DNA of 64,000 nucleotides from DASWED01 sp036394995 (GCA_036394995.1 DASWED010000062.1:56561-120560); one strand, 5' to 3'; counted from the stretch's first letter, positions 34,683 to 43,455 are shown. Notes: generated from the letters alone by a model not told the origin. A program made the numbers and translations.

Positions 34683-37004
34683 GTGTCCACCGTGACCCGG
34701 AAGCCTGGGCGGTCGCCCGGGGCCATCATCAAGACCATCCTGGTCGGTCGGACGCGCCCCTCGTGGCAGCTGGCCCACACCACCCTTCCCAAGATCCTGG
34801 CGCTGCCCATCCTGTCCTCGGATCCGCTCTCGTCCGTGGCGTATGCCACCGAGCAGATCATGCTCGTGTTGATGGCGGCGAGCGCCGGCTCCATCGGCAA
34901 GGTCATGCCCATCGCGACCGCCATCGCCATCCTGCTGGTGATCGTCATCGCCTCGTACGTCCAGGTGGTGAAGGGGTATCCGTCGGGCGGCGGCGCGTAC
35001 GTCGTGGCCAAGGACAATCTGGGAACGCTCCCCGCGCTGATCGGCGCCGCCGCGCTCCTCGTGGACTACGTCATGACCGTGGCCGTCTCCGTCGTCGGCG
35101 GCGTGGTGGCCATCGTGTCGTTCTCCCCTTCGCTGGCCGGTCTCCGGGTGGAGATGTCCATCGCTTTCGTCATCCTGCTCACCCTGGCCAACCTCCGGGG
35201 GGTCCGGGAGGCCGGCCTGACCTTCGCCGCCCCCACGTACCTGTTCGTCGTGTCGATCATGGCCATGCTCGCGGTGGGGCTGTTGCGATGCACGACCGGG
35301 GCGTGCCCCCAGACCGCGCCGATCGAGCCCCTCGCCGGGCTGGCCAGGACGGCCGGGCCGATCGGCCTGTTCGTGATCCTCCACGCGTTCTCGTCGGGGG
35401 CCACCGCGCTCACCGGCGTGGAGGCCATCTCGAACGCGGTCCCGATCTTCCGGCGCCCTCAGGGAAAGAACGCCCAGCGGACCATGATCGTGATGGGCTC
35501 GATCTCGGTCACGATGTTCGTGGGGGTCTCCTACCTGGCTTCGCGCATGCACCCCACGGTGAACGAGACGAGGTCGGTGGTGGCTCAGATCGCCGAGGCC
35601 GTGTTCAACGGGGGGCCGGGGTTCTTCCTGGTCCAGCTGTTCACGACCCTGATCCTGGTCCTGGCGGCGAACACGTCCTACCAGGGGTTCCCCCGCCTGT
35701 CGGCCATCCTGGCCCAGGATTCCTTCCTCCCCCGGCAGTTCCGGAACATCGGCGACCGGCTCGTCTACTCCAACGGGATCGTCGTGCTCTCCCTCGTCTC
35801 CATCGCGCTGATCGTGGCGTTCGACGCGAACCTCGACAAGCTCATCCAGCTGTACATCGTCGGGGTGTTCACGGCGTTCACCCTGTCGCAGGTGGGGATG
35901 GTCCAGCACTGGCTGAAGGAGCGCCGGCGAGGGTCCGAGGCCCAGCGAGGGTGGCGCACGTCGATCGTCATCAACGCCGTGGGAGGGGTGTGTACCGCCC
36001 TGGTCCTGGCGGTCACGGTGACCACCAAGTTCGTCCACGGCGCGTGGATCGCCATGGCCGGCATGGTGGTCATCGTGTTCAACCTGCTGATGATCAACCG
36101 GCACTACACGGCGATCGGCCGCCAGCTCCGGCGGATGTCGTTGCCGGTCGGCACGGAGGTCTCGAACCACGTGGTGCTGCTGGTCCCCGACGCCGGTCCG
36201 GCCGTGGCCGAGGCCCTGGGATGGATCCGGTCCTTCCGCCCCGCCGACGTCCGGGCCGTGGAGTACCCCCGGGGGAAGCCCGACCCCGAGCTCCGGCGGA
36301 AGTGGACCGCCCTGTCGCGGGCCAGCGGCCCCGACCTCGAACCCCTCCCGCCCGGGCCCGGAGACCAGTTCGACCGGCTGAAGGCCTACATCCGGACGAT
36401 CCCCCGGGCGGAGTTCGACTTCGTCACGGTGGTGGTCCCGGAGCTCGTCGACAGGCCGGGCATCGGGTACCTGTTGGGCCGGCGGGACCTCATCCGGCTG
36501 AAGGGAGGGCTCCTGCGCGAACCGCGGGTGGTGGTCACCGACGTCCCGGTCCAGCTGGAGGGCGGGCTCCCGCTGGGGGTGGACGGCCGGGCCCTCATCC
36601 CCACCCGGACGGTGGCCATGGTCTTCGTCTCGGCGGTGCACGACGGTGTGACGAGAGCGGTGAACTACGCCCGGTCGCTCGCGGCCACCGAGACCCGGGC
36701 CGTGTTCTTCGCGTTCGAACCGAAGGACGCTCCGGCCATCCAGGAGGAGTGGGGGGCCCGGGGCTACGGCATTCCGCTCGACGTGGTGGAGGCCCCGTTC
36801 CGCGACCTCCGGGCCCCGATGCTCGAGGAGGTCCGGCGGTACACGGCCCGCGAGGACACGGTGGCCACGGTGGTGATGCCCGAGATCGTCGTGAAGAAGT
36901 GGCGTCACCTCCTGCTGCACAACCAGACGCCGCTGTTCGTGAAGCGGCTGCTGCTGTTCGAACCCCGGGTGGTGCTCACGAGCGTCCCGTACGCGGTGGA
37001 GTAG
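34683..37004 (+). CDS. KimA-like APC-superfamily potassium importer
   Basis: The 773-aa protein has about 12 membrane segments (residues 40-480) and a cytoplasmic C-terminal domain of nearly 290 residues. The N-terminal signature LPILSSDPLSSVAYATEQ (41-58) matches the KimA/YdaO K+/H+ symporter branch of the APC superfamily rather than amino-acid permeases. Divergence from two RCK K+ regulators, as at Rv2690c-Rv2692, supports a potassium role. GTG 34683 is taken as the start; longer upstream frames run through the divergent trkA gene. In Bacillus kimA lies behind a c-di-AMP riboswitch; the 72-bp gap here leaves no room for one. Confidence 0.8.
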   Translation: MSTVTRKPGRSPGAIIKTILVGRTRPSWQLAHTTLPKILALPILSSDPLSSVAYATEQIMLVLMAASAGSIGKVMPIATAIAILLVIVIASYVQVVKGYPSGGGAYVVAKDNLGTLPALIGAAALLVDYVMTVAVSVVGGVVAIVSFSPSLAGLRVEMSIAFVILLTLANLRGVREAGLTFAAPTYLFVVSIMAMLAVGLLRCTTGACPQTAPIEPLAGLARTAGPIGLFVILHAFSSGATALTGVEAISNAVPIFRRPQGKNAQRTMIVMGSISVTMFVGVSYLASRMHPTVNETRSVVAQIAEAVFNGGPGFFLVQLFTTLILVLAANTSYQGFPRLSAILAQDSFLPRQFRNIGDRLVYSNGIVVLSLVSIALIVAFDANLDKLIQLYIVGVFTAFTLSQVGMVQHWLKERRRGSEAQRGWRTSIVINAVGGVCTALVLAVTVTTKFVHGAWIAMAGMVVIVFNLLMINRHYTAIGRQLRRMSLPVGTEVSNHVVLLVPDAGPAVAEALGWIRSFRPADVRAVEYPRGKPDPELRRKWTALSRASGPDLEPLPPGPGDQFDRLKAYIRTIPRAEFDFVTVVVPELVDRPGIGYLLGRRDLIRLKGGLLREPRVVVTDVPVQLEGGLPLGVDGRALIPTRTVAMVFVSAVHDGVTRAVNYARSLAATETRAVFFAFEPKDAPAIQEEWGARGYGIPLDVVEAPFRDLRAPMLEEVRRYTAREDTVATVVMPEIVVKKWRHLLLHNQTPLFVKRLLLFEPRVVLTSVPYAVE

Positions 37005-37063
37005 GGAGCATCCCGGGAGCCGTTCGGGTTGACCCGGCGCCCGTCCGCTGGTACGTTCTCTTT

Positions 37064-37082
37064 CGGAATAAGAATCGTTTCC
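37064..37082 (+). promoter_or_regulatory. Putative Zur box upstream of znuA
   Basis: CGGAATAAGAATCGTTTCC is an AT-rich imperfect dyad 76 bp before the znuA start. The core GGAATrAGAATCr recurs on the opposite strand just upstream of zur (39772-39787). It resembles Fur/Zur-family operators. An additional AAGAAT...ATTCTT inverted repeat extends to 37088. Binding by the Zur encoded at 39806 is inferred. Confidence 0.6.
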
Positions 37083-37157
37083 ATTCTTGCCGGTCTGGTG
37101 AGCCCATCCGGGGCGCCGGCCGAATCCGACGAGGCCGATCCGAAGAGAGGAGGAACC

Positions 37158-38069
37158 TTGCGTCGTCTGCTCGTGTCCGTCCTCGCCCTGACGGCGATCG
37201 TCACCGGTGCGTGTTCCCCGGGGGGCTCGGGCGGCGGCGGCGGGAAGCTGAAAGTCGTGGCCGGGTTCTCCCCGCTCGCCGAGGCCGCCACCAGGGTGGG
37301 CGGTGACCTCGTGGACGTGCAGAACCTCACCCCGCCCGGCGTGGAGCCGCACGACCTCGAGCTCACCCCCAGCCGCATCGCCGCGATCCAGGAGGCCGAC
37401 GTGGTCCTGTACCTGGGTCACGGGTTCGCGCCGGCGGTCGAGGACGCGGTGTCCGACGCCCGGGGCACGACCGTGGACCTCCTGGAGGGCATGCCACTCG
37501 AGCCGGGGGTCCCGGAGGAGGGCCAGACGGGTTCGGTCGACGACCCGCACGTGTGGCTCGACCCGGTCCTGTACCGGCAGGTCGTCCAGCGGGTGGAGAA
37601 GACGTTCGCCGAGGCCCGGCCGGACGACGCCTCCACGTTCGAGGCCAACGCGAGGTCCTTCGACGCGGAGCTCGGCAAGCTCGACCGGGAGTACCGGGAC
37701 GGGCTCACCGGCTGCGAGCGGGACCTCATCGTGACCTCCCACGCGGCGTTCGGCTACCTGGCCGCCACGTACGGGCTGCGGCAGGAGCCCATCGCGGGCC
37801 TGGCTCCCGACGCAGAGCCCAGCCCCGACCGGCTGGCCGAGCTGGCCGCGCTCGTGCGGCGGGAGGGGGTGACCACGATCTTCACCGAGGAGCTGGTGTC
37901 GCCGAAGGTGGCCGAGACCCTGGCCCGGGAGGTCGGGGTCGGCACCGCGGTGCTCAACCCGCTGGAGGGCCTCACTGCGAAGGAGGTCGCCGCGGGCGAC
38001 GACTACGTGAGCGTGATGCGCGACAACCTGCAGACCCTGGAGACGGCCTTGGGCTGCCACGCGGGCTGA
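37158..38069 (+). CDS. znuA: Zinc ABC transporter substrate-binding lipoprotein
   Basis: A 303-aa cluster A-I metal-binding protein. The N-terminus is a lipoprotein-type signal ending TGACS, with the modified cysteine near residue 19, then a Gly-rich linker. Metal ligands are visible at His65 (VEPHDLE), His131 (DDPHVWLD), His195 (TSHAAFGY) and an acidic residue in FTEELVSPK near 245. The long His-rich loop of enterobacterial ZnuA is missing. TTG 37158 is chosen because GAGAGGAGGAA lies immediately upstream. It heads the znuA-znuC-znuB-zur cluster, which favours zinc over manganese. Confidence 0.9.
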   Translation: MRRLLVSVLALTAIVTGACSPGGSGGGGGKLKVVAGFSPLAEAATRVGGDLVDVQNLTPPGVEPHDLELTPSRIAAIQEADVVLYLGHGFAPAVEDAVSDARGTTVDLLEGMPLEPGVPEEGQTGSVDDPHVWLDPVLYRQVVQRVEKTFAEARPDDASTFEANARSFDAELGKLDREYRDGLTGCERDLIVTSHAAFGYLAATYGLRQEPIAGLAPDAEPSPDRLAELAALVRREGVTTIFTEELVSPKVAETLAREVGVGTAVLNPLEGLTAKEVAAGDDYVSVMRDNLQTLETALGCHAG

Positions 38070-38095
38070 TGGGGGCGCCGCGCTACGATCTCGGG

Positions 38096-38110
38096 ATCAG
38101 TTCCCATTCC
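38096..38110 (-). promoter_or_regulatory. Weak third Zur-box-like site before znuC
   Basis: Read on the minus strand, GGAATGGGAACTGAT shares GGAATrrGAA with the two stronger sites. It lies 13 bp upstream of the znuC start. Evidence is weak and based on similarity only. Confidence 0.25.
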
Positions 38111-38122
38111 CGGGAGGATCGG

Positions 38123-38866
38123 GTGTCGCTGGTCAGGGCGGAGAGTGTCTCGTTCTCCTACGGCGAGACACAGGTGCTCCAGGACGTCGATCTCAGCATC
38201 GACCCGGGGGAGTTCGTAGCGCTCGTGGGACCGAACGGCTCCGGGAAGTCCACGCTGCTCCGGATCCTGCTCGGGCTGCTCGCGCCGGCCTCCGGCCGGG
38301 TGTCGCTGTTCGGGGCGTCGCCGGACCGCTTCCGCGAACGGTGGCGCCTGGGCTACGTCCCGCAGCGCCCCGAGCTGGGGTCGAGCATCCCGGCCACCGT
38401 GGAGGAGATCGTGGCATCGGGCCGGCTCCCCCGGCGTGGATGGTGGCGGCGCCTGGGACCGGCCGACCGCGAGGCCGCCCGACACGCGATCCAGGCCGTG
38501 GCGCTGGGGCCGCTCCACGCCCGGCCCGTGAACGAGCTGTCCGGCGGCCAGCAGCAGCGGACGTTCATCGCCAGGGCGTTCGCCAGCGAACCGGACCTCC
38601 TGGTGCTCGACGAGCCGATCGCGGGGGTCGACCGCGAGTCCCAGGAACGGTTCCGCGACTCCCTGATCCACCAGATGACCGAGCACGGGACCGGGGTGCT
38701 GCTCGTGTCGCACGAGCTCTCCTCCGTGGCCCAGGACCTCCACCGGGTCATCGTGCTGAAGCAGCACGTGCTCTTCGACGGGCCGCCCTCGGAGCTGGTC
38801 GCCTCCGGGGTCAGCCTGGGGGTGCACCGGCAGGACCTCCCGCTGTGGCTGGAGGGCCTCGGATGA
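38123..38866 (+). CDS. znuC: Zinc ABC transporter ATPase
   Basis: A 247-aa ABC ATPase with Walker A GPNGSGKST, signature LSGGQQQR, Walker B LLVLDEP and the switch His in LLVSHEL. The GTG at 38123 has GGAGG (38113-38117) at ideal spacing. An ATG at 38069 overlapping the znuA stop would add 18 residues but lacks a ribosome site. The C-terminal region is short. The stop overlaps the znuB start in ATGA (38863-38866). Confidence 0.92.
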   Translation: MSLVRAESVSFSYGETQVLQDVDLSIDPGEFVALVGPNGSGKSTLLRILLGLLAPASGRVSLFGASPDRFRERWRLGYVPQRPELGSSIPATVEEIVASGRLPRRGWWRRLGPADREAARHAIQAVALGPLHARPVNELSGGQQQRTFIARAFASEPDLLVLDEPIAGVDRESQERFRDSLIHQMTEHGTGVLLVSHELSSVAQDLHRVIVLKQHVLFDGPPSELVASGVSLGVHRQDLPLWLEGLG

Positions 38867-39792
38867 TCCAGCACGCCGCCATCCTGCCGCTGCCGCTGCC
38901 CTATCCGTTCGACCTCGCGTTCATGCAGCGGGCCCTGTTCGCGGGGCTCGTCGTCGGTGCGTTCGCGCCGCTGATCGGCACGTTCCTGGTGCAGAAGCGC
39001 ATGTCGCTCATCGGCGACGGGATCGGCCACCTCGCCTTCGCCGGCGTGGCGCTCGGCGCGGTCGCCGGCGTGTACCCGCTGTGGACCGCGCTCGGCGTCG
39101 CGGTGGCCGGGGCGCTCGGCGTCGAACGGCTTCGGGCGCGCCGGAAGGCCTCGGGCGACCTCGCGCTCGCGCTGTTCTTCTACTCCGGGATCGCCCTGGG
39201 GATCGTGCTGCTGTCCCGGCAGCTGAACCCGACGAACGTGCTCGTGTACCTGTTCGGCCAGATCCTCACGGTGACCACCGGCGAGGTCCTGGTCATCGTG
39301 GTGCTGGGCGCGGTGGTGATCGCGACGATCCTGGGGGTGCGGCGGGCGATGTTCGCGGCGGTCGTGGACGAGGAATGGGCCAGGGTGGCCGGCCTCCCGG
39401 TGGGCATGCTGGGCAACCTCCTCGCCGTGACCACGGCGGTGGCGGTGGTCGCGTCGATGCGGGTGGTGGGGATCCTGCTGGTGGCCGGGCTCATGGTCCT
39501 GCCGGTGGCCAGCGCGCAGCTGCTGGCCAGGTCGTTCCGGGCCACCATGCTGTGGGCGATGTCGATCGGCGTGGGGTCCGTGATCGTGGGGCTCGTCGCC
39601 TCCCGGCTGTGGGACCTCGCCTCGGGCGGGACGATCGTGCTGGTGGCCGCCGCCACGTTCGCCGTCGTCGCCGTGGCGTCGGGCGCCCGGTCCCGGACCC
39701 AGCGCCTGCGCGTCATGCGCTCGCAGGCGGCGACCGACGGGCTCGTCCCCCGGCGGGCCGCCCCGATTCTCGGTGATTCTCATTCCGAGTGA
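38863..39792 (+). CDS. znuB: Zinc ABC transporter permease
   Basis: A 309-aa ABC-3 family permease with about 8-9 membrane helices. The segment SLIGDGIGHLAFAGVALGA (residues about 47-65) is the conserved ABC-3 motif after TM2, and ASMRVVGILLVAGLMVLPVASAQLLA is the later signature. The ATG overlaps the znuC stop by four bases, so the subunits are translationally coupled. The last 40 residues are a hydrophilic tail that runs over the zur operator and ends 13 bp before zur. Confidence 0.92.
   Translation: MIQHAAILPLPLPYPFDLAFMQRALFAGLVVGAFAPLIGTFLVQKRMSLIGDGIGHLAFAGVALGAVAGVYPLWTALGVAVAGALGVERLRARRKASGDLALALFFYSGIALGIVLLSRQLNPTNVLVYLFGQILTVTTGEVLVIVVLGAVVIATILGVRRAMFAAVVDEEWARVAGLPVGMLGNLLAVTTAVAVVASMRVVGILLVAGLMVLPVASAQLLARSFRATMLWAMSIGVGSVIVGLVASRLWDLASGGTIVLVAAATFAVVAVASGARSRTQRLRVMRSQAATDGLVPRRAAPILGDSHSE
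39772..39787 (-). promoter_or_regulatory. Putative Zur box upstream of zur
   Basis: On the minus strand CGGAATGAGAATCACC matches the znuA-upstream site in CGGAATrAGAATC. It lies inside the last codons of znuB and 5-21 bp before the zur -10 box, where a repressor would block initiation. This suggests autoregulation of zur separately from the operon promoter. Confidence 0.6.
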
Positions 39793-39798
39793 TACAGT
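39793..39798 (+). promoter_or_regulatory. -10 box for zur
   Basis: TACAGT ends 7 nt before the ATG at 39806, the spacing of a leaderless transcript, directly after the putative Zur box. It starts at the base following the znuB stop. Confidence 0.45.
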
Positions 39799-39805
39799 CC
39801 GGGCC

Positions 39806-40240
39806 ATGACGACCGACCTGCACCTCGAGGTGGCCGCCCGGCTCCGCCGCGCGGGACAGCGCTACTCGTCCAGGCGCCGTGCGCTCGTGGAGATCGTGGC
39901 CGCGGCGGGGAAGCCGCGCTCGATCCCCGAGATCCTGCAGGGCCGGCGGGGACTGGCCCAGAGCTCCGTGTACCGGAACCTGGCAGTACTCGAACAGGCC
40001 GGGGTGGTGCGGCGGATCGTGACGGGGGAGGACTTCGCGCGGTTCGAGCTGGCGGAGGATCTCTCGGAGCACCACCACCACCTGGTGTGCTCGAGCTGCG
40101 GGGCCGTGGAGGACGTCGCCCTCCCCCCGACCCTGGAGCGGCGGATGGAGGGCACGCTCACGGAGGTGGCGGCCTCGGCCGGCTTCATCCCCGCGGCCCA
40201 CCGGCTGGACGTCATCGGCACCTGCCGCGAGTGCGGCTGA
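39806..40240 (+). CDS. zur: Zinc uptake regulator, Fur family
   Basis: The 144-aa protein has the Fur winged helix (residues 1-75; SIPEILQGRRGLAQSSVYRNLAVLEQAGVVRR) and a metal-binding dimerisation domain with HHHHLVCSSCG and a C-terminal CRECG, together a Cys4 structural zinc site plus regulatory His ligands. Position behind znuACB and Zur-type boxes at both promoters identify it as the zinc sensor rather than an iron or peroxide regulator. The ATG at 39806 is preferred over one at 39773, which lies inside the operator. Confidence 0.9.
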   Translation: MTTDLHLEVAARLRRAGQRYSSRRRALVEIVAAAGKPRSIPEILQGRRGLAQSSVYRNLAVLEQAGVVRRIVTGEDFARFELAEDLSEHHHHLVCSSCGAVEDVALPPTLERRMEGTLTEVAASAGFIPAAHRLDVIGTCRECG

Positions 40241-40294
40241 GGCCAGGGAGAGTCCCGCCCAGTTGACCGGTTCCGACCCGATGGAGCGAACGAG

Positions 40295-40843
40295 ATGGAG
40301 CTGACCGAGGCGCGGGCGCTGGCCCGCGAGAAGTGCGTGAAGGACACGACGTACCGCCACCTCGTGTCGGTGGAGGGCGTGATGCGAGCCCTGGCCGGGC
40401 GGTTCCCCGGCGAGGACCCCGAGCTGTGGGCCCTGTCCGGGCTGTTCCACGACCTGGACCAGGACCTCACCGGGGAAGACATGGACCGCCACGCGCGGCT
40501 GGCGGCCGAGTGGCTCCGTGAAGCCGGAATCGACGACCGCGTCGTGAACGCGGTCCTGGCCCACGCCTACGCGGAGTACCGGACGAACACCATGTCCAGG
40601 GCGGTCGTCCACGCCGACGCCGTGGCCGGCCTCCTCGTGGCCGCGGCGCTGGTCCGCCCCGAGCGTTCGGCCGGGATGAAGGTGTCATCCGTCAAGAAGA
40701 AGCTCAAGGAGAAGGCGTTCGCCCCGGGCGTGAACCGCGAGGAGGTCACGTCCGTGGAGGAGTCGATCGGCGTGCCGCTCGACGAGTTCATCGCCACCGG
40801 CATCGAGGGTCTCCAGCAGGTCGCCGCCGAGATCGGCCTGTAG
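40295..40843 (+). CDS. HD-domain phosphohydrolase (HDIG type)
   Basis: A 182-aa protein with an HD domain. Conserved metal ligands are His22 region (YRHLVSVEGVMRAL), the HD pair in GLFHDLDQD (about residues 51-59), HARLAAEWL and a later HADAVAGL Asp. It matches the small HDIG-domain proteins often annotated as hydrolases or putative nucleotidases. The substrate is unknown. The start follows CGAACGAG with only moderate ribosome-site quality. It reads toward a convergent DUF3618 gene. Confidence 0.82.
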   Translation: MELTEARALAREKCVKDTTYRHLVSVEGVMRALAGRFPGEDPELWALSGLFHDLDQDLTGEDMDRHARLAAEWLREAGIDDRVVNAVLAHAYAEYRTNTMSRAVVHADAVAGLLVAAALVRPERSAGMKVSSVKKKLKEKAFAPGVNREEVTSVEESIGVPLDEFIATGIEGLQQVAAEIGL

Positions 40844-40954
40844 CGGCGCCTCACCGGAGCTGCGACCCGGCTTCAGCTCGTGCCTCGGGCCTTCCACACG
40901 AACTGGGCCGTGCCGTCCTGGGCCACGTCCAGAGGGTCGGGGCGCCGGCGGTGC

Positions 40955-41350
40955 TCAGCGCCCGGTGACCAGAGCCCGGTTCAGACGGCGGAGCTGCCGG
41001 AGCTCGGCCAGCCGGAACGCCACGTAGACGCCGGCCGCGCCGGCCGCCCAGGGCTTCCACTGGCCGTCCTCGATCGTCTCCCGCAGGCGGACGGCCCATT
41101 CCTCCGGCAGGACCTGGATCACCGCGTTCACCGGGGCCACCGCCGCGGCCTTCTTCTTCTTGGCCCGGCGACGCCTGATGACCCACAGCGTGACCGTGGT
41201 CGCCGCGCCCCCGGTGGCGGCGATCCCGATCAGGCGCTTCACCCACACCGCGGGCTGGGGCATCCGCTCCTGGAGCTCGCTGAGCTCCTCCTCAAGGCGG
41301 TCCCTGGTCTGCTCGATCTCCCTTACCGTCGCAGCTGCGCTTTCGCCCAC
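40955..41350 (-). CDS. DUF3618-like membrane-associated protein
   Basis: The N-terminal helix (VREIEQTRDRLEEELSELQERM) has the pattern of DUF3618, followed by a membrane segment (about residues 39-58), a very basic patch (RRRRAKKKKAAA) and a second hydrophobic stretch near 100-115. 131 aa from GTG 41350. It overlaps the 3' end of the upstream BrkB-holin gene by 28 bp. DUF3618, phage-holin-like and BrkB proteins commonly neighbour each other in actinobacteria; the function is unknown. Confidence 0.7.
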   Translation of the reverse strand: MGESAAATVREIEQTRDRLEEELSELQERMPQPAVWVKRLIGIAATGGAATTVTLWVIRRRRAKKKKAAAVAPVNAVIQVLPEEWAVRLRETIEDGQWKPWAAGAAGVYVAFRLAELRQLRRLNRALVTGR

Positions 41351-42660
41351 CGCACGTCCTCCTTCACGGTTCGCTTGGTCTCCACCGGGGCCAGGGGCTG
41401 CTTCGAGATCCGGAGCTTCCCGAACAGCGCCAGGGCTCCGGCCATCAGGAGGAACCCGCCGGCCACGATGAGGAACGCGGCCCACACGGGCAGCACCAGC
41501 GCCAACGCCAGGGCCCCGCCGACGGCCAGGAACAGCAGGCCGAACAGGGCCATCACGCCGCCCACGCCGAGCGCCGCCACGCCCTTGACCTTGGCCACCA
41601 CGGCCTCGACGATCTCCTGGCGGGCAAGCTCGACCTCCTTGCGCACCAACGTGGCCGTGTCGCCTGCGATGGCCCGGATGAGCTCCGGGGTCGAGCGCGC
41701 CTCCTGCCCGTTCGACGAGGCCGGCGCCGCCCGCTCGATCGGGGCGGGCCCCGTCGTCGCTTCCATGTCCTCGTGTCGCTCCGCCTGTTCGGCCACAGCT
41801 CCACCTCCCGGTTCGATCGCCTCCTGCACAGGAGCATTCCCCCGTCGTTCGATGAGAACCGCGTTCAGCTCGGCGCCGTACAGGAACAGCCGCGCCGCCA
41901 GGTACAGCAGCGCCAGAATCCCCACCATCGTCCCGAAGGTCCCGTACACCGCCTGCGAGCTGGCAACGGTCCGGCTGACGTACCACGTCCCCAGCAGCTT
42001 CAGCAGGGTCCATCCCGCCCCGGCCAGGACCGCGCCCGCCACCAGCTGCCGCCAGGCCGGCCCCCGCCGCTGCAGCAGGATCCGGTACGCCACGATGAAC
42101 AGGACGAAGTCGAGCGCGAACGACACGAGCAGCCCCGCCATCCACAGCAGCACGGACCACCATCCGGTGGCGCCGACGCCCGCCACCACGCCGGCCACCG
42201 ACGTGCCGATCAGCGCGATGACGCCGAGTCCCATCAACGACGCCAGCGACCACGCCTTCTTCTTCCAGAAACCCCTGTACTCCCCGACCCGGAAGATCCG
42301 CCCCAGGGCCCAGCCGGACGCGTTCACGGCCCCGGTCCCCGTGAGCAGCAGGCCCACCAGGCCGACGGCGAGCGTGACGAACCTCGCCTTCACCAACGGG
42401 TGGATCTGGTCGCCGATGAGCCCGCCGATCCCCGGGATCGAGCCGGTGAGCGTGTCCACGAACCGCTGCTGGGCAGCGGGGTCACCCGCCAGCACGAACC
42501 CCACCACCGACAGGGCGAGGGCGGTGAGGGCCAGGATCGAGAAGAACCCGTAGTACGCGATGGTGGCGGCCATGTAGCCGCCGGAGTCCGCCCCGTACCG
42601 GTCGTTCACGGCCACGACCAAGCTGACCCCGCGGGCCCGTTTGATCCGGTCGAGGTCCAT
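41323..42660 (-). CDS. YihY/BrkB membrane protein fused to a holin-like domain
   Basis: Residues 1-285 are a YihY/virulence-factor BrkB domain with six membrane helices (AATIAYYGFFSILALTALAL; GVNASG-type segment; TMVGILALLYLAARLFLYGAELNAV). A polar linker (about 286-335) leads to a second domain (336-445) that looks like an actinobacterial phage-holin-type protein (GDTATLVRKEVELARQEIVE, two TM hairpin helices, basic tail). In most genomes these are separate proteins. ATG 42660 is supported by GGAAAGGAAG upstream. The physiological role is unknown; a membrane-stress or envelope role is plausible. Confidence 0.82.
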   Translation of the reverse strand: MDLDRIKRARGVSLVVAVNDRYGADSGGYMAATIAYYGFFSILALTALALSVVGFVLAGDPAAQQRFVDTLTGSIPGIGGLIGDQIHPLVKARFVTLAVGLVGLLLTGTGAVNASGWALGRIFRVGEYRGFWKKKAWSLASLMGLGVIALIGTSVAGVVAGVGATGWWSVLLWMAGLLVSFALDFVLFIVAYRILLQRRGPAWRQLVAGAVLAGAGWTLLKLLGTWYVSRTVASSQAVYGTFGTMVGILALLYLAARLFLYGAELNAVLIERRGNAPVQEAIEPGGGAVAEQAERHEDMEATTGPAPIERAAPASSNGQEARSTPELIRAIAGDTATLVRKEVELARQEIVEAVVAKVKGVAALGVGGVMALFGLLFLAVGGALALALVLPVWAAFLIVAGGFLLMAGALALFGKLRISKQPLAPVETKRTVKEDVRWAKAQLRR

Positions 42661-42715
42661 CTGCTTCCTTTCCTTCCCGCCCCCGCTCCGGGCCAACCGG
42701 GACGGGGATGACGCG

Positions 42716-43366
42716 TCAGGAGTGCTCGACGGGCGTCGTCGTGGGCCGGCGGGCGCGGACGCGCCGGATGACCCACCACGCCACGAATCCCACCAGGGCC
42801 ACGGCGAAGGCGATCGAGACCGGCCGGAACCACCGCTCCACCGTTCGCCAGCTCGCCCCGAGCGCCAGCCCGCCCCACGCCAGCCCGGCGATCCACGGGA
42901 TCGAGCCCAGCAGGCTGTACACCGAAAACCTCCAGAACGACATCCGGGCCACGCCGGCCGGCAGCGAGATGAACGCCCTGGCCACCGGCACCATCCGGAA
43001 CGCGAACACCGCGAACTCGCCGCGGTGCTCGAACCACTCGTGGGCCCGGTCCACCTCGTGCGGCCGGATCAGCAGGTACTTCCCGAACCGGTCGACGAGG
43101 GGCCGCCCGCCCACGTAGCCGATCCCCCAGGCGAACCACGAGCCGGCCATGGTGCCGGCCAAGCCGGCGGCGACGATCCCCCAGTACGACAGCTGGGCCG
43201 ACGGGTCGTGCAGCGCCTCCACGGCGAATCCCGAGCTGGCCAGCGCCCCGCCGAACAGCATCACGATCTCGCTCGGGACCGGGACGCAGGCCGACCCCAC
43301 GGCCATCAGCAGGAAGACCGCGACATAGCCGTGGCGGGCCACGACGTCGGTCAGGAAGTGCTCCAC
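42716..43366 (-). CDS. DedA-family (SNARE-associated) membrane protein
   Basis: A 216-aa protein with the DedA signature: GSACVPVPSEIVMLFGGALA near residues 24-43, the buried Glu/Arg residues, and FRMVPVARAFISLPAGVARM near 125-145. DedA proteins are undecaprenyl-phosphate or phospholipid flippases with roles in membrane potential and envelope stress. GTG 43366 is used because the domain begins directly there; a longer reading to 43471 would overlap the divergent topA region. A 55-bp gap separates it from the BrkB-holin gene. Confidence 0.9.
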   Translation of the reverse strand: MEHFLTDVVARHGYVAVFLLMAVGSACVPVPSEIVMLFGGALASSGFAVEALHDPSAQLSYWGIVAAGLAGTMAGSWFAWGIGYVGGRPLVDRFGKYLLIRPHEVDRAHEWFEHRGEFAVFAFRMVPVARAFISLPAGVARMSFWRFSVYSLLGSIPWIAGLAWGGLALGASWRTVERWFRPVSIAFAVALVGFVAWWVIRRVRARRPTTTPVEHS

Positions 43367-43455
43367 GCTGCCCGTCGCCTCTCGTTCAGGGAATACGGCA
43401 CCCCTCGAAGCCGTTCCAGGGTAGCGGCTCCACATCCGGCGGGAGGTGCGTGTGC

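Noticed and set aside
34668..38060. 1130-codon minus-strand frame across the KimA-like and znuA genes
   Set aside because: Shadow of two well-supported plus-strand genes; His/Arg/Pro/Gly-rich composition typical of antisense GC-rich DNA.
40844..40954. Possible C-terminal coding fragment (DVAQDGTAQFVWKARG) on the minus strand
   Set aside because: Reads like protein but is under 35 codons, with no start, ribosome site or family; kept as intergenic.
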